Positions 1 through 7,265 of a stretch of DNA of 20,357 nt are shown one piece after another; within the stretch, counting starts at the first letter, position 1, and each line of letters opens with the position of its first letter. The position numbers and the translations under genes are program-made. The notes under the pieces were generated by a model. It ran no database searches and was not told the DNA's origin. It saw only the letters and a list, made by a program, of their open reading frames with translations. Source of the DNA: a virus; IMG/VR virus record IMGVR_UViG_3300023313_000142, positions 1 through 20,357 of that record. One strand, 5' to 3'.

Positions 1-16
1 GGGGGGGGGGGGGGGG
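1..16. other. Homopolymer run of 16 G at contig end, probable artefact
   Basis: The first 16 bases are all G, in a window that is otherwise strongly AT-rich with no other long G run. This looks like an end-of-contig artefact (for example no-signal base calls or added tailing) rather than genomic sequence. Real sequence appears to begin at base 17 with TCTAAGCA. A genuine homopolymer terminus cannot be excluded. Confidence 0.8.
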
Positions 17-95
17 TCTAAGCACCAAACAATCAATTACAGCGTTTTTAAAAATTATCTAAGCAAGTATACCTTAAAATATATAACCGTCTTAG
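17..95. repeat. TCTAAGC motif cluster at left end
   Basis: TCTAAGCA occurs at 17-24 and again at 58-65, 41 bp apart, about four helical turns. CTAAG at 59-63 is matched by CTTAG at 91-95 in inverted orientation. The segment between them contains TTAAAATATAT (74-84), also present in the left arm and loop of the 60-bp palindrome at 4360-4419. The right flank, around TAACCGTCTTAGG (84-96), resembles the palindrome arm TAACGYCTTAG with one extra base. I infer a degenerate member of the same site family; chance similarity in AT-rich DNA is possible. Confidence 0.4.
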
Positions 96-150
96 GATTC
101 GATACACGAACTCTGAGGGCATATTTTGATCTACTCGCTATAAGCAAAAC

Positions 151-177
151 AATACAATTTTTAATACAATTTTTAAT
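151..177. repeat. 12-bp tandem repeat, two units
   Basis: The unit AATACAATTTTT occurs at 151-162 and exactly again at 163-174, followed by AAT that begins a third unit. It is visible directly. It lies in the leader ahead of the RNA polymerase gene. It could be a slippage product in AT-rich DNA or a bend or protein-binding site; nothing decides between these. Confidence 0.75.
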
Positions 178-280
178 CTTACATCTTAAGTACAACTTTA
201 ATATTAGTACATTATTCATATAACACAACATTTAATAGTTGTTTATTTATTAACCATTCAGTCAGGTTATTAGTAAGTTG

Positions 281-309
281 TTGAAGTAAAACAGGGTATA
301 TGTTATTAT
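281..309 (+). promoter_or_regulatory. Candidate host sigma70-type promoter for the RNA polymerase gene
   Basis: TTGAAG (281-286) and TATTAT (304-309) are separated by exactly 17 bp and match the -35 and -10 consensus at 4/6 and 5/6 positions. Transcription would start near 316, just ahead of the ribosome binding site AAGGAGAT and the start codon at 333. A phage that encodes its own polymerase needs the host enzyme to make it first, which fits. In AT-rich DNA such matches also arise by chance. Confidence 0.35.
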
Positions 310-332
310 ATGTCGCAGCATAAGGAGATAAT

Positions 333-2618
333 ATGTCATTACAAGAACAATTAATGCTAGAAGAATCAATGCAATCGTTAGGAACAGAAAAAATCCTTAA
401 CTCGATTGATGAAAATAAAGAGTTTGAATCAACACACGTACAAGTCATTGCTAAGGAGATTATAAAACCGTTTTCAGATTTAATAGAACAAAGCTTAAAG
501 GGCTTAAAAGACCGCTATCTCAGGGGTAAAGAACATCCGCTTGTTGTATTATCAAAGCGTAAATTGTTTAATGAAGTGATCATTTCTTGTGATCATATTT
601 CATTCATAACTATCAGAACATTATTTAATTCTGTTCGATATAAACCTAAAAAGATGGTTGCATTTGCAAGTGAAATAGGGAGTGTAATTAATCAGAACTT
701 ACAATTAAAAATGTCAGACTCACAAGTATTTAGATGCGGTGTTTATTTAATTGAAATGTTCAGTAATACGTTTCCTAACCTGATTGAACATAAGTTAGAC
801 TTCATTGATTTTAATGCTAAAAATAAAGAATATATTATATTCCCAACACAGGAATACTTAGACTTTATTCGTGATAAAATTGATGCTATAGCTGACATTA
901 CTGTTGTTATGTGCCCGATGATATACAAGCCTATGGATTGGACTTCAAAGGGTAAAGATGGTGGATTCTACTCAGATGCACTTAAAACTAATATCATTAA
1001 ACATAAAGGGATCAATTGTGATCCTTATATCAATAATGATGTTTCTCATTCTGTTAACCTTATACAATCAACTGAGTGGGGTGTTAGTGATATATTACCA
1101 ATACTGGAAGAATTGGTAAAAACAAAACCAATGACACTCAAAAAGGTTTTTCCTGTTGAACCACCACAACCAAATGTTAAACCGTTTGATGTGCTGTATA
1201 AGGATATGAATGAAAAGCAAAAGAAAATTCACCAAGTTTGGTCACAGGAAACCAAGCGCCTTATTAAAGCGAGAGAGGCTAAAGGAAGTGTAGATTTAAC
1301 AAGAGTATATGCTTTAAAACAGGCTAAGAAATTCAAGCACAGCAAGTTATATTTTCCGCATGATTTAGATTATCGCGGTAGAATATATAACAAGTGCATG
1401 ACAGGTCTTAATACTCAAGGTAGCGATTTACAAAAGAGTCTTATACAGTTCAATACAGCTAGATTTGTCGAAACTGATAGTGGTGTACGATGGTTAAACA
1501 TCAACTTGGCTAACTTAGCAGGGCATGACAAACTACAGCTAGATGATAGATACGCTTGGACTATTAATAACCAAGACTTGATCAAAGAGATTGTTCGTGA
1601 TCCGATTGGTTGTAAAGCTTGGCATTCATGGGATAAACCAATGCAAGGCTTAGCTGCTTGTATTGAATACGTTAAGCATTTGAATGGTGAGCCAATCCAT
1701 ACACATATACAGCTCGATGGTTTATGTAATGGGGCGCAGCATTTGGCGGCAATCACAAGGGATGAAAAGGTAGCACCTCATGTTGGTTTAATTCGAACTG
1801 AACAACGAGGCGATATTTATCAATACATTTGTGATTGTGTTGTTAGAAATATTACAGGCACAGGAACATTAGCTGATGAATGGTTAACGTCTATGCTGTT
1901 GGATAGAAACTTAACAAAAACTCCAACCATGACACGAAACTATGGCGCTAAATTATACGGAGTTAAAGATGGGATCAAAGATTACATAAACGATCACGGC
2001 ATGATTGATCATTTTGAAGATTTCTTTATTAGTGGAAATTGGATGGGTGAACAAATATGGGAAGCAATGAACAACTGTATGGTTGGTCCAATGCGTTTCA
2101 TGGAATGGGTTCAACAATGCGCTGGCATTTTAGCGAAAGCTAATAAGCCAATGATTTGGACTTCACCTATAGGAATGCAATGCACTCAATCACCATTTGT
2201 TACAACGTCTAAACGAATAGAATTAAAAATAAATAATCAACGAGTTCAGTACCAACTAAGAACGCCAACAACAAAAATAAGTAAGTCAAAAATGGAATCT
2301 AGTAGTTCACCAAATGTTATACATAGCTGTGATACTAGCCATTTAATGAAAACTGTTAATAGGTGTAATCGGTTTGGTATAGATGAATTCGCGGTAGTAC
2401 ATGATAGTTTTGGTTTTCGTCCTGATGATGCAGAGCTAGGATTAAAATGTACAAAAGAATCTTGGGTTGAACAATATGATCGGGATTGGATGCGGTACTG
2501 GTACGAGAATTGGTGTAATCAACTAGGTAGTAACGATTTACCTAGACCTGATGAATACGTAACTCTTGGAACATTAGAAGCAAAATCGGTAATGAAATCA
2601 GACTTCTTCTTTGCGTAG
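333..2618 (+). CDS. T7-type single-subunit DNA-dependent RNA polymerase
   Basis: This 761-residue protein transcribes phage genes from phage promoters without host subunits. Family motifs are in order: DYRGRIY at residues 346-352, motif A with catalytic D462 (LDGLCNGAQH), motif B with K529 and Y537 (KTPTMTRNYG), motif C with catalytic D691 (VVHDSFG), and a C-terminal KSDFFFA matching the ESDFAFA end of T7 polymerase. All catalytic residues corresponding to T7 D537, K631, Y639 and D812 are present. It is about 120 residues shorter than T7 polymerase (883), mostly in the N-terminal half before motif A. That half contains the promoter-melting and nascent-RNA contacts in T7, so these may differ. 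The start at 333 is set by AAGGAGAT 5-10 bases upstream. It is the first gene of the window and probably expressed early from a host promoter. Confidence 0.97.
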   Translation: MSLQEQLMLEESMQSLGTEKILNSIDENKEFESTHVQVIAKEIIKPFSDLIEQSLKGLKDRYLRGKEHPLVVLSKRKLFNEVIISCDHISFITIRTLFNSVRYKPKKMVAFASEIGSVINQNLQLKMSDSQVFRCGVYLIEMFSNTFPNLIEHKLDFIDFNAKNKEYIIFPTQEYLDFIRDKIDAIADITVVMCPMIYKPMDWTSKGKDGGFYSDALKTNIIKHKGINCDPYINNDVSHSVNLIQSTEWGVSDILPILEELVKTKPMTLKKVFPVEPPQPNVKPFDVLYKDMNEKQKKIHQVWSQETKRLIKAREAKGSVDLTRVYALKQAKKFKHSKLYFPHDLDYRGRIYNKCMTGLNTQGSDLQKSLIQFNTARFVETDSGVRWLNINLANLAGHDKLQLDDRYAWTINNQDLIKEIVRDPIGCKAWHSWDKPMQGLAACIEYVKHLNGEPIHTHIQLDGLCNGAQHLAAITRDEKVAPHVGLIRTEQRGDIYQYICDCVVRNITGTGTLADEWLTSMLLDRNLTKTPTMTRNYGAKLYGVKDGIKDYINDHGMIDHFEDFFISGNWMGEQIWEAMNNCMVGPMRFMEWVQQCAGILAKANKPMIWTSPIGMQCTQSPFVTTSKRIELKINNQRVQYQLRTPTTKISKSKMESSSSPNVIHSCDTSHLMKTVNRCNRFGIDEFAVVHDSFGFRPDDAELGLKCTKESWVEQYDRDWMRYWYENWCNQLGSNDLPRPDEYVTLGTLEAKSVMKSDFFFA

Positions 2619-2630
2619 AAGTCTTTATCT
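2600..2630 (+). terminator. Hairpin over the RNA polymerase stop codon, weak terminator candidate
   Basis: AGACTTCT (2600-2607) and AGAAGTCT (2617-2624) form a perfect 8-bp stem with a 9-base loop. The stem is followed by TTATCTT, a weak U-rich tail. The stop codon of the polymerase gene (2616-2618) lies in the loop and right arm. It could attenuate transcription after the polymerase gene or protect the mRNA 3' end. The stem is only modestly GC-rich and the next gene starts 22 bases later, so full termination is doubtful. Confidence 0.4.
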
Positions 2631-2645
2631 TAATAAGGAATAAAA

Positions 2646-3152
2646 ATGGAAAATTTAAAAATTGGTAATTGGGTAAATGTTAGCAATGCAACAAAAGAAG
2701 AATTTTTTGCAATGGTAGAAATTGCTAAACAACAATTTACAATATGTAATAATGATGATGTTGTTTACTGTAAAGACGAACCATATCTAATGATCAGCGA
2801 ATATGGTGATATTTTCACAGATGATAAATTATATGAAGAATGCAACAAAGAAAATGAATTAACGATACATGAGTGGTTATTAAAATCTAATTCAATTGTT
2901 ATTGGCGCTTATGTTGATTTTTACAACAAAGAATTTAAAGTTCTTGCTCAACATGGTGATCGAGTATGGATCGAAAATGAAATCAGTGGGAGTTATATTG
3001 CGACTGCATGTGATGTAAAAATGTATAACAATAACGATAAAAAAGAGCTAAATGATTTAATGTGTGAGTTAAGTACAAAGATTAATAATGATAATTACAC
3101 AGCATATCAAATTCAAAAATTAATAAGTATGATTAAAGATATTAAGGGATAA
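2646..3152 (+). CDS. Phage protein of unknown function, 168 residues
   Basis: I do not recognise the family. The protein is acidic, has no membrane segment or signal peptide, and appears to have two parts. Residues 1-85 are helix- and strand-mixed and rich in D/E. Residues 95-125 (starting near VDFYNKEFKVL and including RVWIENE) read like a small beta-barrel, followed by a helical, lysine-rich tail. The start has AAGGA eight bases upstream. It lies between the RNA polymerase and recombinase genes, so an early role is likely. The beta-barrel reading is inference from residue pattern only. Confidence 0.8.
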   Translation: MENLKIGNWVNVSNATKEEFFAMVEIAKQQFTICNNDDVVYCKDEPYLMISEYGDIFTDDKLYEECNKENELTIHEWLLKSNSIVIGAYVDFYNKEFKVLAQHGDRVWIENEISGSYIATACDVKMYNNNDKKELNDLMCELSTKINNDNYTAYQIQKLISMIKDIKG

Positions 3153-3153
3153 C

Positions 3154-3336
3154 ATGAAAGTATTATTAGAATATGATGAAACTACAGGAATAATTACGGA
3201 TGCTTCCAATATGCTTGTTGGTACATTGATGGGAGTTAAATCATTTGATCAGTCAATCAATGTAGCTGAACTAATCAAATTGGGTGTTACGCCTGATGAA
3301 ATTATTAAAATGAAAAATCAAGACTTATTTAATTAG
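3154..3336 (+). CDS. Small phage protein of unknown function, 60 residues
   Basis: It starts one base after the preceding stop codon, with AAGGGAT as ribosome binding site inside the preceding gene's end. The sequence begins MKVLLEYDETTGIITDASN and ends with a helix resembling LIKLGVTPDEIIKMK. That is a short beta-hairpin followed by a helix-turn-helix-like end, of the kind seen in small conserved proteins beside phage recombinase genes. No catalytic motif is visible. The position immediately before the UvsX-like gene suggests co-expression with it. Function unknown. Confidence 0.75.
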   Translation: MKVLLEYDETTGIITDASNMLVGTLMGVKSFDQSINVAELIKLGVTPDEIIKMKNQDLFN

Positions 3337-3343
3337 GATAAAA

Positions 3344-4336
3344 ATGCTAGATATAAGAGATTTTAAAAAAAATAGTAATATTGATGGCGCTGAACTATTA
3401 AATAAATCTGAGTTTTTTAACCATGAAGATGTACCAACGGATATTCCACTACTCAATGTTGCATTAAGTGGATCATTGGATGGTGGTTTAAGCTCAGGTA
3501 TTACGATGATTTGTGGAGAGAGTAAAACTTTCAAAACAGGATTTTTAGTTCAGATGGTTAAAGCTCACCAGCAAAAATATAAAAAGAAATCAATTACTCT
3601 TTTATATGATTCTGAATTTAGTCCAATGGAATACTATGAGAGACAAGGAGTAAAATTAGATCAAGTTTTACATTTGCCTGTTACTACAATAGAGCAAATG
3701 AAGAATGATATAGCAAATCAACTCAATAGAATTAAACATGAAAATGTTATTATTATTATTGATTCTATTGGTGGATTGGCATCAAAAAAAGAAGCAGAAG
3801 ATTCAGTAGAGGGTAAAAATGTTACTGATATGACAAGAGCTAAGTCGATGGCTTCATTCTTTCGTGTTGTTACTTCTCCACTTTCAATGAAAGGTATTCC
3901 AATGGTGTTGATTAATTCGCATTATGAAACCCTTGAAATGTATTCAAAGAAAGTCACAGGTGGTGGAAAGAAACCTTATTTGAGTTCTGATGATGTTTGG
4001 TTTATTTCTCGCGCTCAAGATAAAGATGGTAAAGATTTAAAAGGTTATAAATTTACAATAACTGCTGATAAATCTAGATCAATCAAAGAGGGCAGTAAAT
4101 TCCCCATTGATGTTACTTATGCTGATGGTATCAATAAAAACTCAGGATTGTTTGATTTGGCTGTTGAATGCGGATTAGTTATTCAAAGTGGTGCGTGGTA
4201 TCAAACTGTTGAAGATGGTGTTGTCTCTGATAAAAAGGTTCGATCTAAAGAGATCAAAACACAAGAGTTTTTTGATGCTTTATTGAAGAATAAAATTTTC
4301 ACTGAATACGTTAGTAATAAATACATGTTACAATAA
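3344..4336 (+). CDS. UvsX/RecA-like strand-exchange recombinase
   Basis: This 330-residue ATPase should pair single-stranded DNA with homologous duplex for recombination-dependent replication and repair. It has a Walker A variant GESKTFKTG (residues 58-66, K64-T65), Walker B VIIIIDSIG (135-143, D140), and a glycine-rich VTGGGKKPY (204-212) at the expected DNA-binding loop 2. The unusual SKTFKT form of Walker A is typical of phage recombinases rather than bacterial RecA (GPESSGKT). It is shorter than T4 UvsX (391) and bacterial RecA (about 350). The start follows AGGA by six bases. It is the last gene before the palindromic element at 4360. Partners in the window are gp46/47-like nuclease and gp41-like helicase. 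A Sak4-type annealase is the main alternative, but the length favours UvsX/RecA. Confidence 0.9.
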   Translation: MLDIRDFKKNSNIDGAELLNKSEFFNHEDVPTDIPLLNVALSGSLDGGLSSGITMICGESKTFKTGFLVQMVKAHQQKYKKKSITLLYDSEFSPMEYYERQGVKLDQVLHLPVTTIEQMKNDIANQLNRIKHENVIIIIDSIGGLASKKEAEDSVEGKNVTDMTRAKSMASFFRVVTSPLSMKGIPMVLINSHYETLEMYSKKVTGGGKKPYLSSDDVWFISRAQDKDGKDLKGYKFTITADKSRSIKEGSKFPIDVTYADGINKNSGLFDLAVECGLVIQSGAWYQTVEDGVVSDKKVRSKEIKTQEFFDALLKNKIFTEYVSNKYMLQ

Positions 4337-4450
4337 GCGATAAGCTTGTGGTAGCCATTCTAAGGCGTTAAAATATATTCATAAGGTGTTTGTACCTTTT
4401 AAAGATTTTAACGCCTTAGAGGTGGTGTACGCTTGCTCTAAGGATAATAA
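4337..4450. other. Intergenic region 1, between recombinase and helicase genes
   Basis: This 114-base gap is one of only two gene-free gaps over 100 bases after the leader. It is almost filled by the 60-bp palindrome (4360-4419) and its outer motifs TAAGC (4341-4345) and CTAAGG (4438-4443). The latter overlaps the AAGGA ribosome binding site of the helicase gene, so a protein bound there could also affect helicase expression. I see no U-tract terminator. Confidence 0.7.
4360..4419. repeat. 60-bp interrupted palindrome, copy 1
   Basis: A perfect 15-bp inverted repeat, CTAAGGCGTTAAAAT (4360-4374) and ATTTTAACGCCTTAG (4405-4419), encloses a 30-base centre. The centre holds a second 5-bp hairpin, AAGGT (4383-4387) with ACCTT (4394-4398). 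The whole 60 bp recurs in inverted orientation at 18499-18558 with a single base difference. The centre is identical in both copies although non-coding, which points to function, recent duplication or gene conversion. It may be a promoter, origin, recombination site or mobile element; none can be proved from sequence. Confidence 0.95.
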
Positions 4451-5815
4451 ATGCAGAATGTTGCAGACGTTGATCTGTCACAAATAATTTTATCTAATAT
4501 TTTAAAAAACGAAACCTACGCAAATAAAGTAATTCCTGAACTCAGTATTGATTTTTTTGTTAACGAAACAGAAAAATTAATAGCCCAAACAATCATTAAA
4601 TTATATACACAATACTCAACCATCCCATCAGTAAAAGAACTCGTTGCTGATATGAGATCCAATAATAATGTTCATAATTTAAGTAAAACAATTATTAATG
4701 AGATCCTAGGCACAGGGATTATAATCGAAAATCAAAAATGGCTAATAGATCAAACTGAGCGCTTCATTAAGCGACAAAGAACATCATTAGTATTTATGAA
4801 AACATTTGAAGAATACGAGCATGGTAATGTTGATGTAACTGAATTCAGTAAACAATTCCAAGAGGCTGCTGCATTCACTTTCGATAATAATGTTGGTATG
4901 TCATTAATTAATGATGCTAGCGCTCGTTATGATTTATATACCAAAAAGCACGTCAAAATTCCTTTTGGTTTAAAGTGGCTAGATAAAGTTACTTATGGTG
5001 GTATGGAAGATGGAACTCTAAATTTAGTGCTTGCTGGTATTAATGCTGGTAAGAGTTTATTTATGGGTGATATTGCGGCTAAGTGTGCTAGTCGAGGCGG
5101 TAAGGTTTTAGTTATTTCATTAGAAATGGCAGAGATAAAATTAATAGAAAGAATAGAATCAAATTTAATGGATGTTCCTATTGGTAACATCAGAAAAATG
5201 TCTAAAGCTGAATACATGATAGCTCAGAAAAATTACATCAATGAGATCAATGTTAAAGGTGGAGATATTATATTTAAGCAGTACCCAACCAAAGCAGCAA
5301 ATGTTAATCATTTCAGAAACTTACTTATAGAATGTAAAAATAAACTCAGGTATGATTTTGATTTAGTAGTGATTGATTATTTAAACATTTGTGGTTGTTC
5401 GAGTACCAATAGAAATATGAATTCATATAGTGAAGTTAAAGCTATTGCAGAAGAATTACGCGCCTTGGCTATAGAGTTCAGTTTTCCAATACTAAGTGCA
5501 TCGCAAGTTAATAAAGATGCTCAAAGTAACACTCACATAAATTTAGAAGATATTGCTGAAAGTATTGGTCTTGCAGCAACAGCCGATTTTGTTATGACTC
5601 TTGTTGCTACAGAAACAATGATTGAACAGAATCAAGTTAAAATAGGTCAAGTAAAAAGTCGGTACGGTGATAAGTCATACAATACTAACTTTATGCTTGG
5701 ATTAGATAGAAAATATATGCGGTTGTATGATATTGATGATGAATTATCTTCATCAGAAGAAACAGAAGAAATAACATCACAAGAATTTGATTTAAGCGCA
5801 TTAACAGGAGATTAA
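4451..5815 (+). CDS. Replicative DNA helicase, DnaB/T4 gp41-like
   Basis: This 454-residue hexameric helicase should unwind duplex DNA at the fork. A helical N-terminal domain (about 1-140) precedes a RecA-fold ATPase. The ATPase has Walker A AGINAGKS (195-202), catalytic glutamate in VISLEM (E225), Walker B LVVIDYLN (305-312, D309), sensor Q in SASQVNK (349-355) and a KSRYGD arginine-finger region (402-407). Length is close to T4 gp41 (475). The C-terminus is acidic (SSSEETEEI), as is common for loader or SSB contacts. AAGGA, seven bases before the start, is part of the outer CTAAGG motif of the palindromic element. It is the first gene of the 14-kb block. No primase gene is visible in the window. 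Confidence 0.94.
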   Translation: MQNVADVDLSQIILSNILKNETYANKVIPELSIDFFVNETEKLIAQTIIKLYTQYSTIPSVKELVADMRSNNNVHNLSKTIINEILGTGIIIENQKWLIDQTERFIKRQRTSLVFMKTFEEYEHGNVDVTEFSKQFQEAAAFTFDNNVGMSLINDASARYDLYTKKHVKIPFGLKWLDKVTYGGMEDGTLNLVLAGINAGKSLFMGDIAAKCASRGGKVLVISLEMAEIKLIERIESNLMDVPIGNIRKMSKAEYMIAQKNYINEINVKGGDIIFKQYPTKAANVNHFRNLLIECKNKLRYDFDLVVIDYLNICGCSSTNRNMNSYSEVKAIAEELRALAIEFSFPILSASQVNKDAQSNTHINLEDIAESIGLAATADFVMTLVATETMIEQNQVKIGQVKSRYGDKSYNTNFMLGLDRKYMRLYDIDDELSSSEETEEITSQEFDLSALTGD

Positions 5816-5817
5816 CA

Positions 5818-6195
5818 ATGAGTGACTTATATAGAAACCCTAAAGTTTTGGTTGGTAAAACAATTACATCAGTAACAGGTTTAGTGAAAGGTAGTGAAGA
5901 AGTTCATATTTATACTGAGGACAACAAGCATTATAAATTTTACCACGAACAAGATTGTTGTGAGTGTGTCGATCTAGAAGATTTTGAGTTGGATTTTGAA
6001 ACTGGATTGGTAGTTAGTGTTGATGTTGTATCTAATAGTGAAGATGTTGATTCTGATTATGGTGATTGTGACAGCAAAACGTGGACTTTCTATAAGATAG
6101 AAACAAACAAAGGTGAGTTGTTTATGCGCTGGATTGGTGTGTCTAATGGGTATTATAGCGAAAGCGTTGATTTTGAGGAAGTCGATGATGTATAG
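5818..6195 (+). CDS. DUF7448-like phage protein
   Basis: This 125-residue protein matches my memory of a phage family annotated DUF7448. It has an opening LVGKTITSVTG, then a strand-rich segment leading to HEQDCCECVDLEDF (residues 43-56). Near the end come KTWTFYKIET and MRWIGVSNGYYSE. The QDCCE cysteine pair and the W-T-F-Y and SNGYYS motifs are the diagnostic parts. The family has no established function; it looks like a small soluble beta protein. The start is fixed by AGGAG nine bases upstream, two bases after the helicase stop. Confidence 0.8.
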   Translation: MSDLYRNPKVLVGKTITSVTGLVKGSEEVHIYTEDNKHYKFYHEQDCCECVDLEDFELDFETGLVVSVDVVSNSEDVDSDYGDCDSKTWTFYKIETNKGELFMRWIGVSNGYYSESVDFEEVDDV

Positions 6196-6487
6196 ATGCT
6201 TGGCTTATAGATTCGTGGAAGTTGAATTAGATGATAGGTATGATTTAAGAATGTTTTGCATGATTGGGCAAGGCACATGGAATTGGAGGCTTTGCTCAAA
6301 TATTGTTAAGTATGTTGAAGAAGATGAATTTATTACATTTACTACAAGATCAGGAAAGGAATACTTAATTAACACAGAAGAAAATGGTGAAGTGTGCGAG
6401 ACAATCAGTAAGTTATTATCTAATGAATGCGTAGAAGAAATATCACTAGATAAATTATTAGAATTGGTAGATTTGAATAATGCTTAA
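6188..6487 (+). CDS. Small protein of unknown function, 99 residues
   Basis: The longest reading frame opens at 6113, deep inside the preceding gene. The better start is ATG 6188 (protein begins MYRCLAYRFVEVEL), six bases after GAGGAAG at 6175-6181; ATG 6185 is too close to that site. This leaves an 8-base overlap with the previous gene. The product is a soluble acidic protein with strands in the first half (VEVELDDRYDL, FITFTTRSGKEYLI) and a leucine-rich helical C-terminus (ISLDKLLELVDL). It may be a small beta-barrel modifier of a neighbouring enzyme. Family not recognised. Confidence 0.7.
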   Translation: MYRCLAYRFVEVELDDRYDLRMFCMIGQGTWNWRLCSNIVKYVEEDEFITFTTRSGKEYLINTEENGEVCETISKLLSNECVEEISLDKLLELVDLNNA

Positions 6488-7265
6488 TTTAACACTTGGT
6501 GACTGTTTAGATGTATTACCAAGTGTTAAAGATAACTCCGTTGATACAATTATAACATCACCACCATACGCAAATAAAAGAGATTATAATGGCTCTAATG
6601 ACTTGGATTATATAGATTTTATATCACCAATAATATTAATAATTAAAGATAAAATTAAACCTAGTGGTAGTATATTCATTAACATAAAGGAATGCTGTGT
6701 TGATGGTCAACGAAGTTTGTATGTTTATAAATTGATAATACATATCGTAGAAGAATTAGGACTGTATTTTATTGATGAATATATATGGAATAAAACAAAT
6801 CCATTTCCAAGTGGTAGTAAAAAGAGATTAAAGGATGGATATGAGAGAATATTACATTTTACAAAATCTAAAAATTATAAATTCTATCCTAATAATGTAT
6901 TAGTCAAGTCAACCTCAAAATGGTTAAAAACAGAAAAGAATAGAAAAAATAAAGCTGCTCATAATACAAATAATAACAGTAATATGAATATGTCTAAACG
7001 AATATCAACAGATATGGTTAGACCATCTAATGTAATAACTGGAAGTACATCAAACATAAACATAAACCATCCAGCGGTATATCCAATATACATACCAGAA
7101 TTTTTTATAAAATTAACAACACTAGAAAATGATATTATTCTTGATCCATTTATGGGTAGTGGAACTACTGGTATTGCTTGTAAAAATCTAACCCGTAAAT
7201 TTATCGGTATTGAATTGGATAAAGAGTATTTTGAATTATCAAAAATAAGAATAGGAACAGAATGA
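6480..7265 (+). CDS. Beta-class DNA methyltransferase with SPPY motif
   Basis: This 261-residue enzyme transfers a methyl group from S-adenosylmethionine to an exocyclic amine of DNA. The motif order is beta class: catalytic TSPPY first (26-30), then a variable target-recognition part rich in K, N and S (about 145-190), and the cofactor motif LDPFMGSGTTG last (221-231), followed by FIGIELDKEYF. SPPY is the form most often seen in N4-cytosine methyltransferases, so m4C is favoured; N6-adenine is possible. It overlaps the upstream gene by 8 bases without a strong ribosome site, implying translational coupling, and ends in an ATGA overlap with nrdA. No restriction endonuclease gene is adjacent, so it is an orphan, probably protecting phage DNA from restriction. 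Confidence 0.92.
   Translation: MLNLTLGDCLDVLPSVKDNSVDTIITSPPYANKRDYNGSNDLDYIDFISPIILIIKDKIKPSGSIFINIKECCVDGQRSLYVYKLIIHIVEELGLYFIDEYIWNKTNPFPSGSKKRLKDGYERILHFTKSKNYKFYPNNVLVKSTSKWLKTEKNRKNKAAHNTNNNSNMNMSKRISTDMVRPSNVITGSTSNININHPAVYPIYIPEFFIKLTTLENDIILDPFMGSGTTGIACKNLTRKFIGIELDKEYFELSKIRIGTE

Larger units (their letters stand above)
17..332. other. Non-coding leader upstream of the RNA polymerase gene
   Basis: These 316 bases hold no convincing gene. A minus-strand ORF reaching into it (212-448) is a shadow of the polymerase gene. The stretch contains a direct repeat TCTAAGCA at 17-24 and 58-65 (41 bp apart), a short inverted repeat CTAAG (59-63) with CTTAG (91-95), a 12-bp tandem repeat at 151-177 and a candidate sigma70-type promoter at 281-309. 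The TCTAAGC motif recurs in the intergenic element near 18.5 kb, so this leader may carry a diverged relative of that element. Confidence 0.6.

Noticed and set aside
212-448. Minus-strand ORF of 78 codons over the leader and polymerase start
   Set aside because: It is mostly antisense to the RNA polymerase gene, lacks a convincing ribosome site and has a low-complexity product. All other minus-strand ORFs are likewise antisense to strong genes.
1009-1024. Palindrome GGATCA...TGATCC with two GATC sites
   Set aside because: It is a 6-bp inverted repeat within the RNA polymerase coding sequence; expected by chance and without supporting context.
4360-4419. Integron attC site
   Set aside because: The arms read GTTAAAA...TTTTAAC, the opposite order from attC boxes (RYYYAAC...GTTRRRY), and no cassette arrangement or integrase is present.
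4360-4419. Ordinary rho-independent terminator
   Set aside because: The loop is 30 bases, the outer stem is AT-rich at its inner end and no U-tract follows on either strand. Terminator function of another kind is still possible.
6113-6187. Upstream extension of the 99-residue gene to ATG 6113
   Set aside because: It would overlap the DUF7448-like gene by 83 bases with no ribosome site; GAGGAAG points to ATG 6188.
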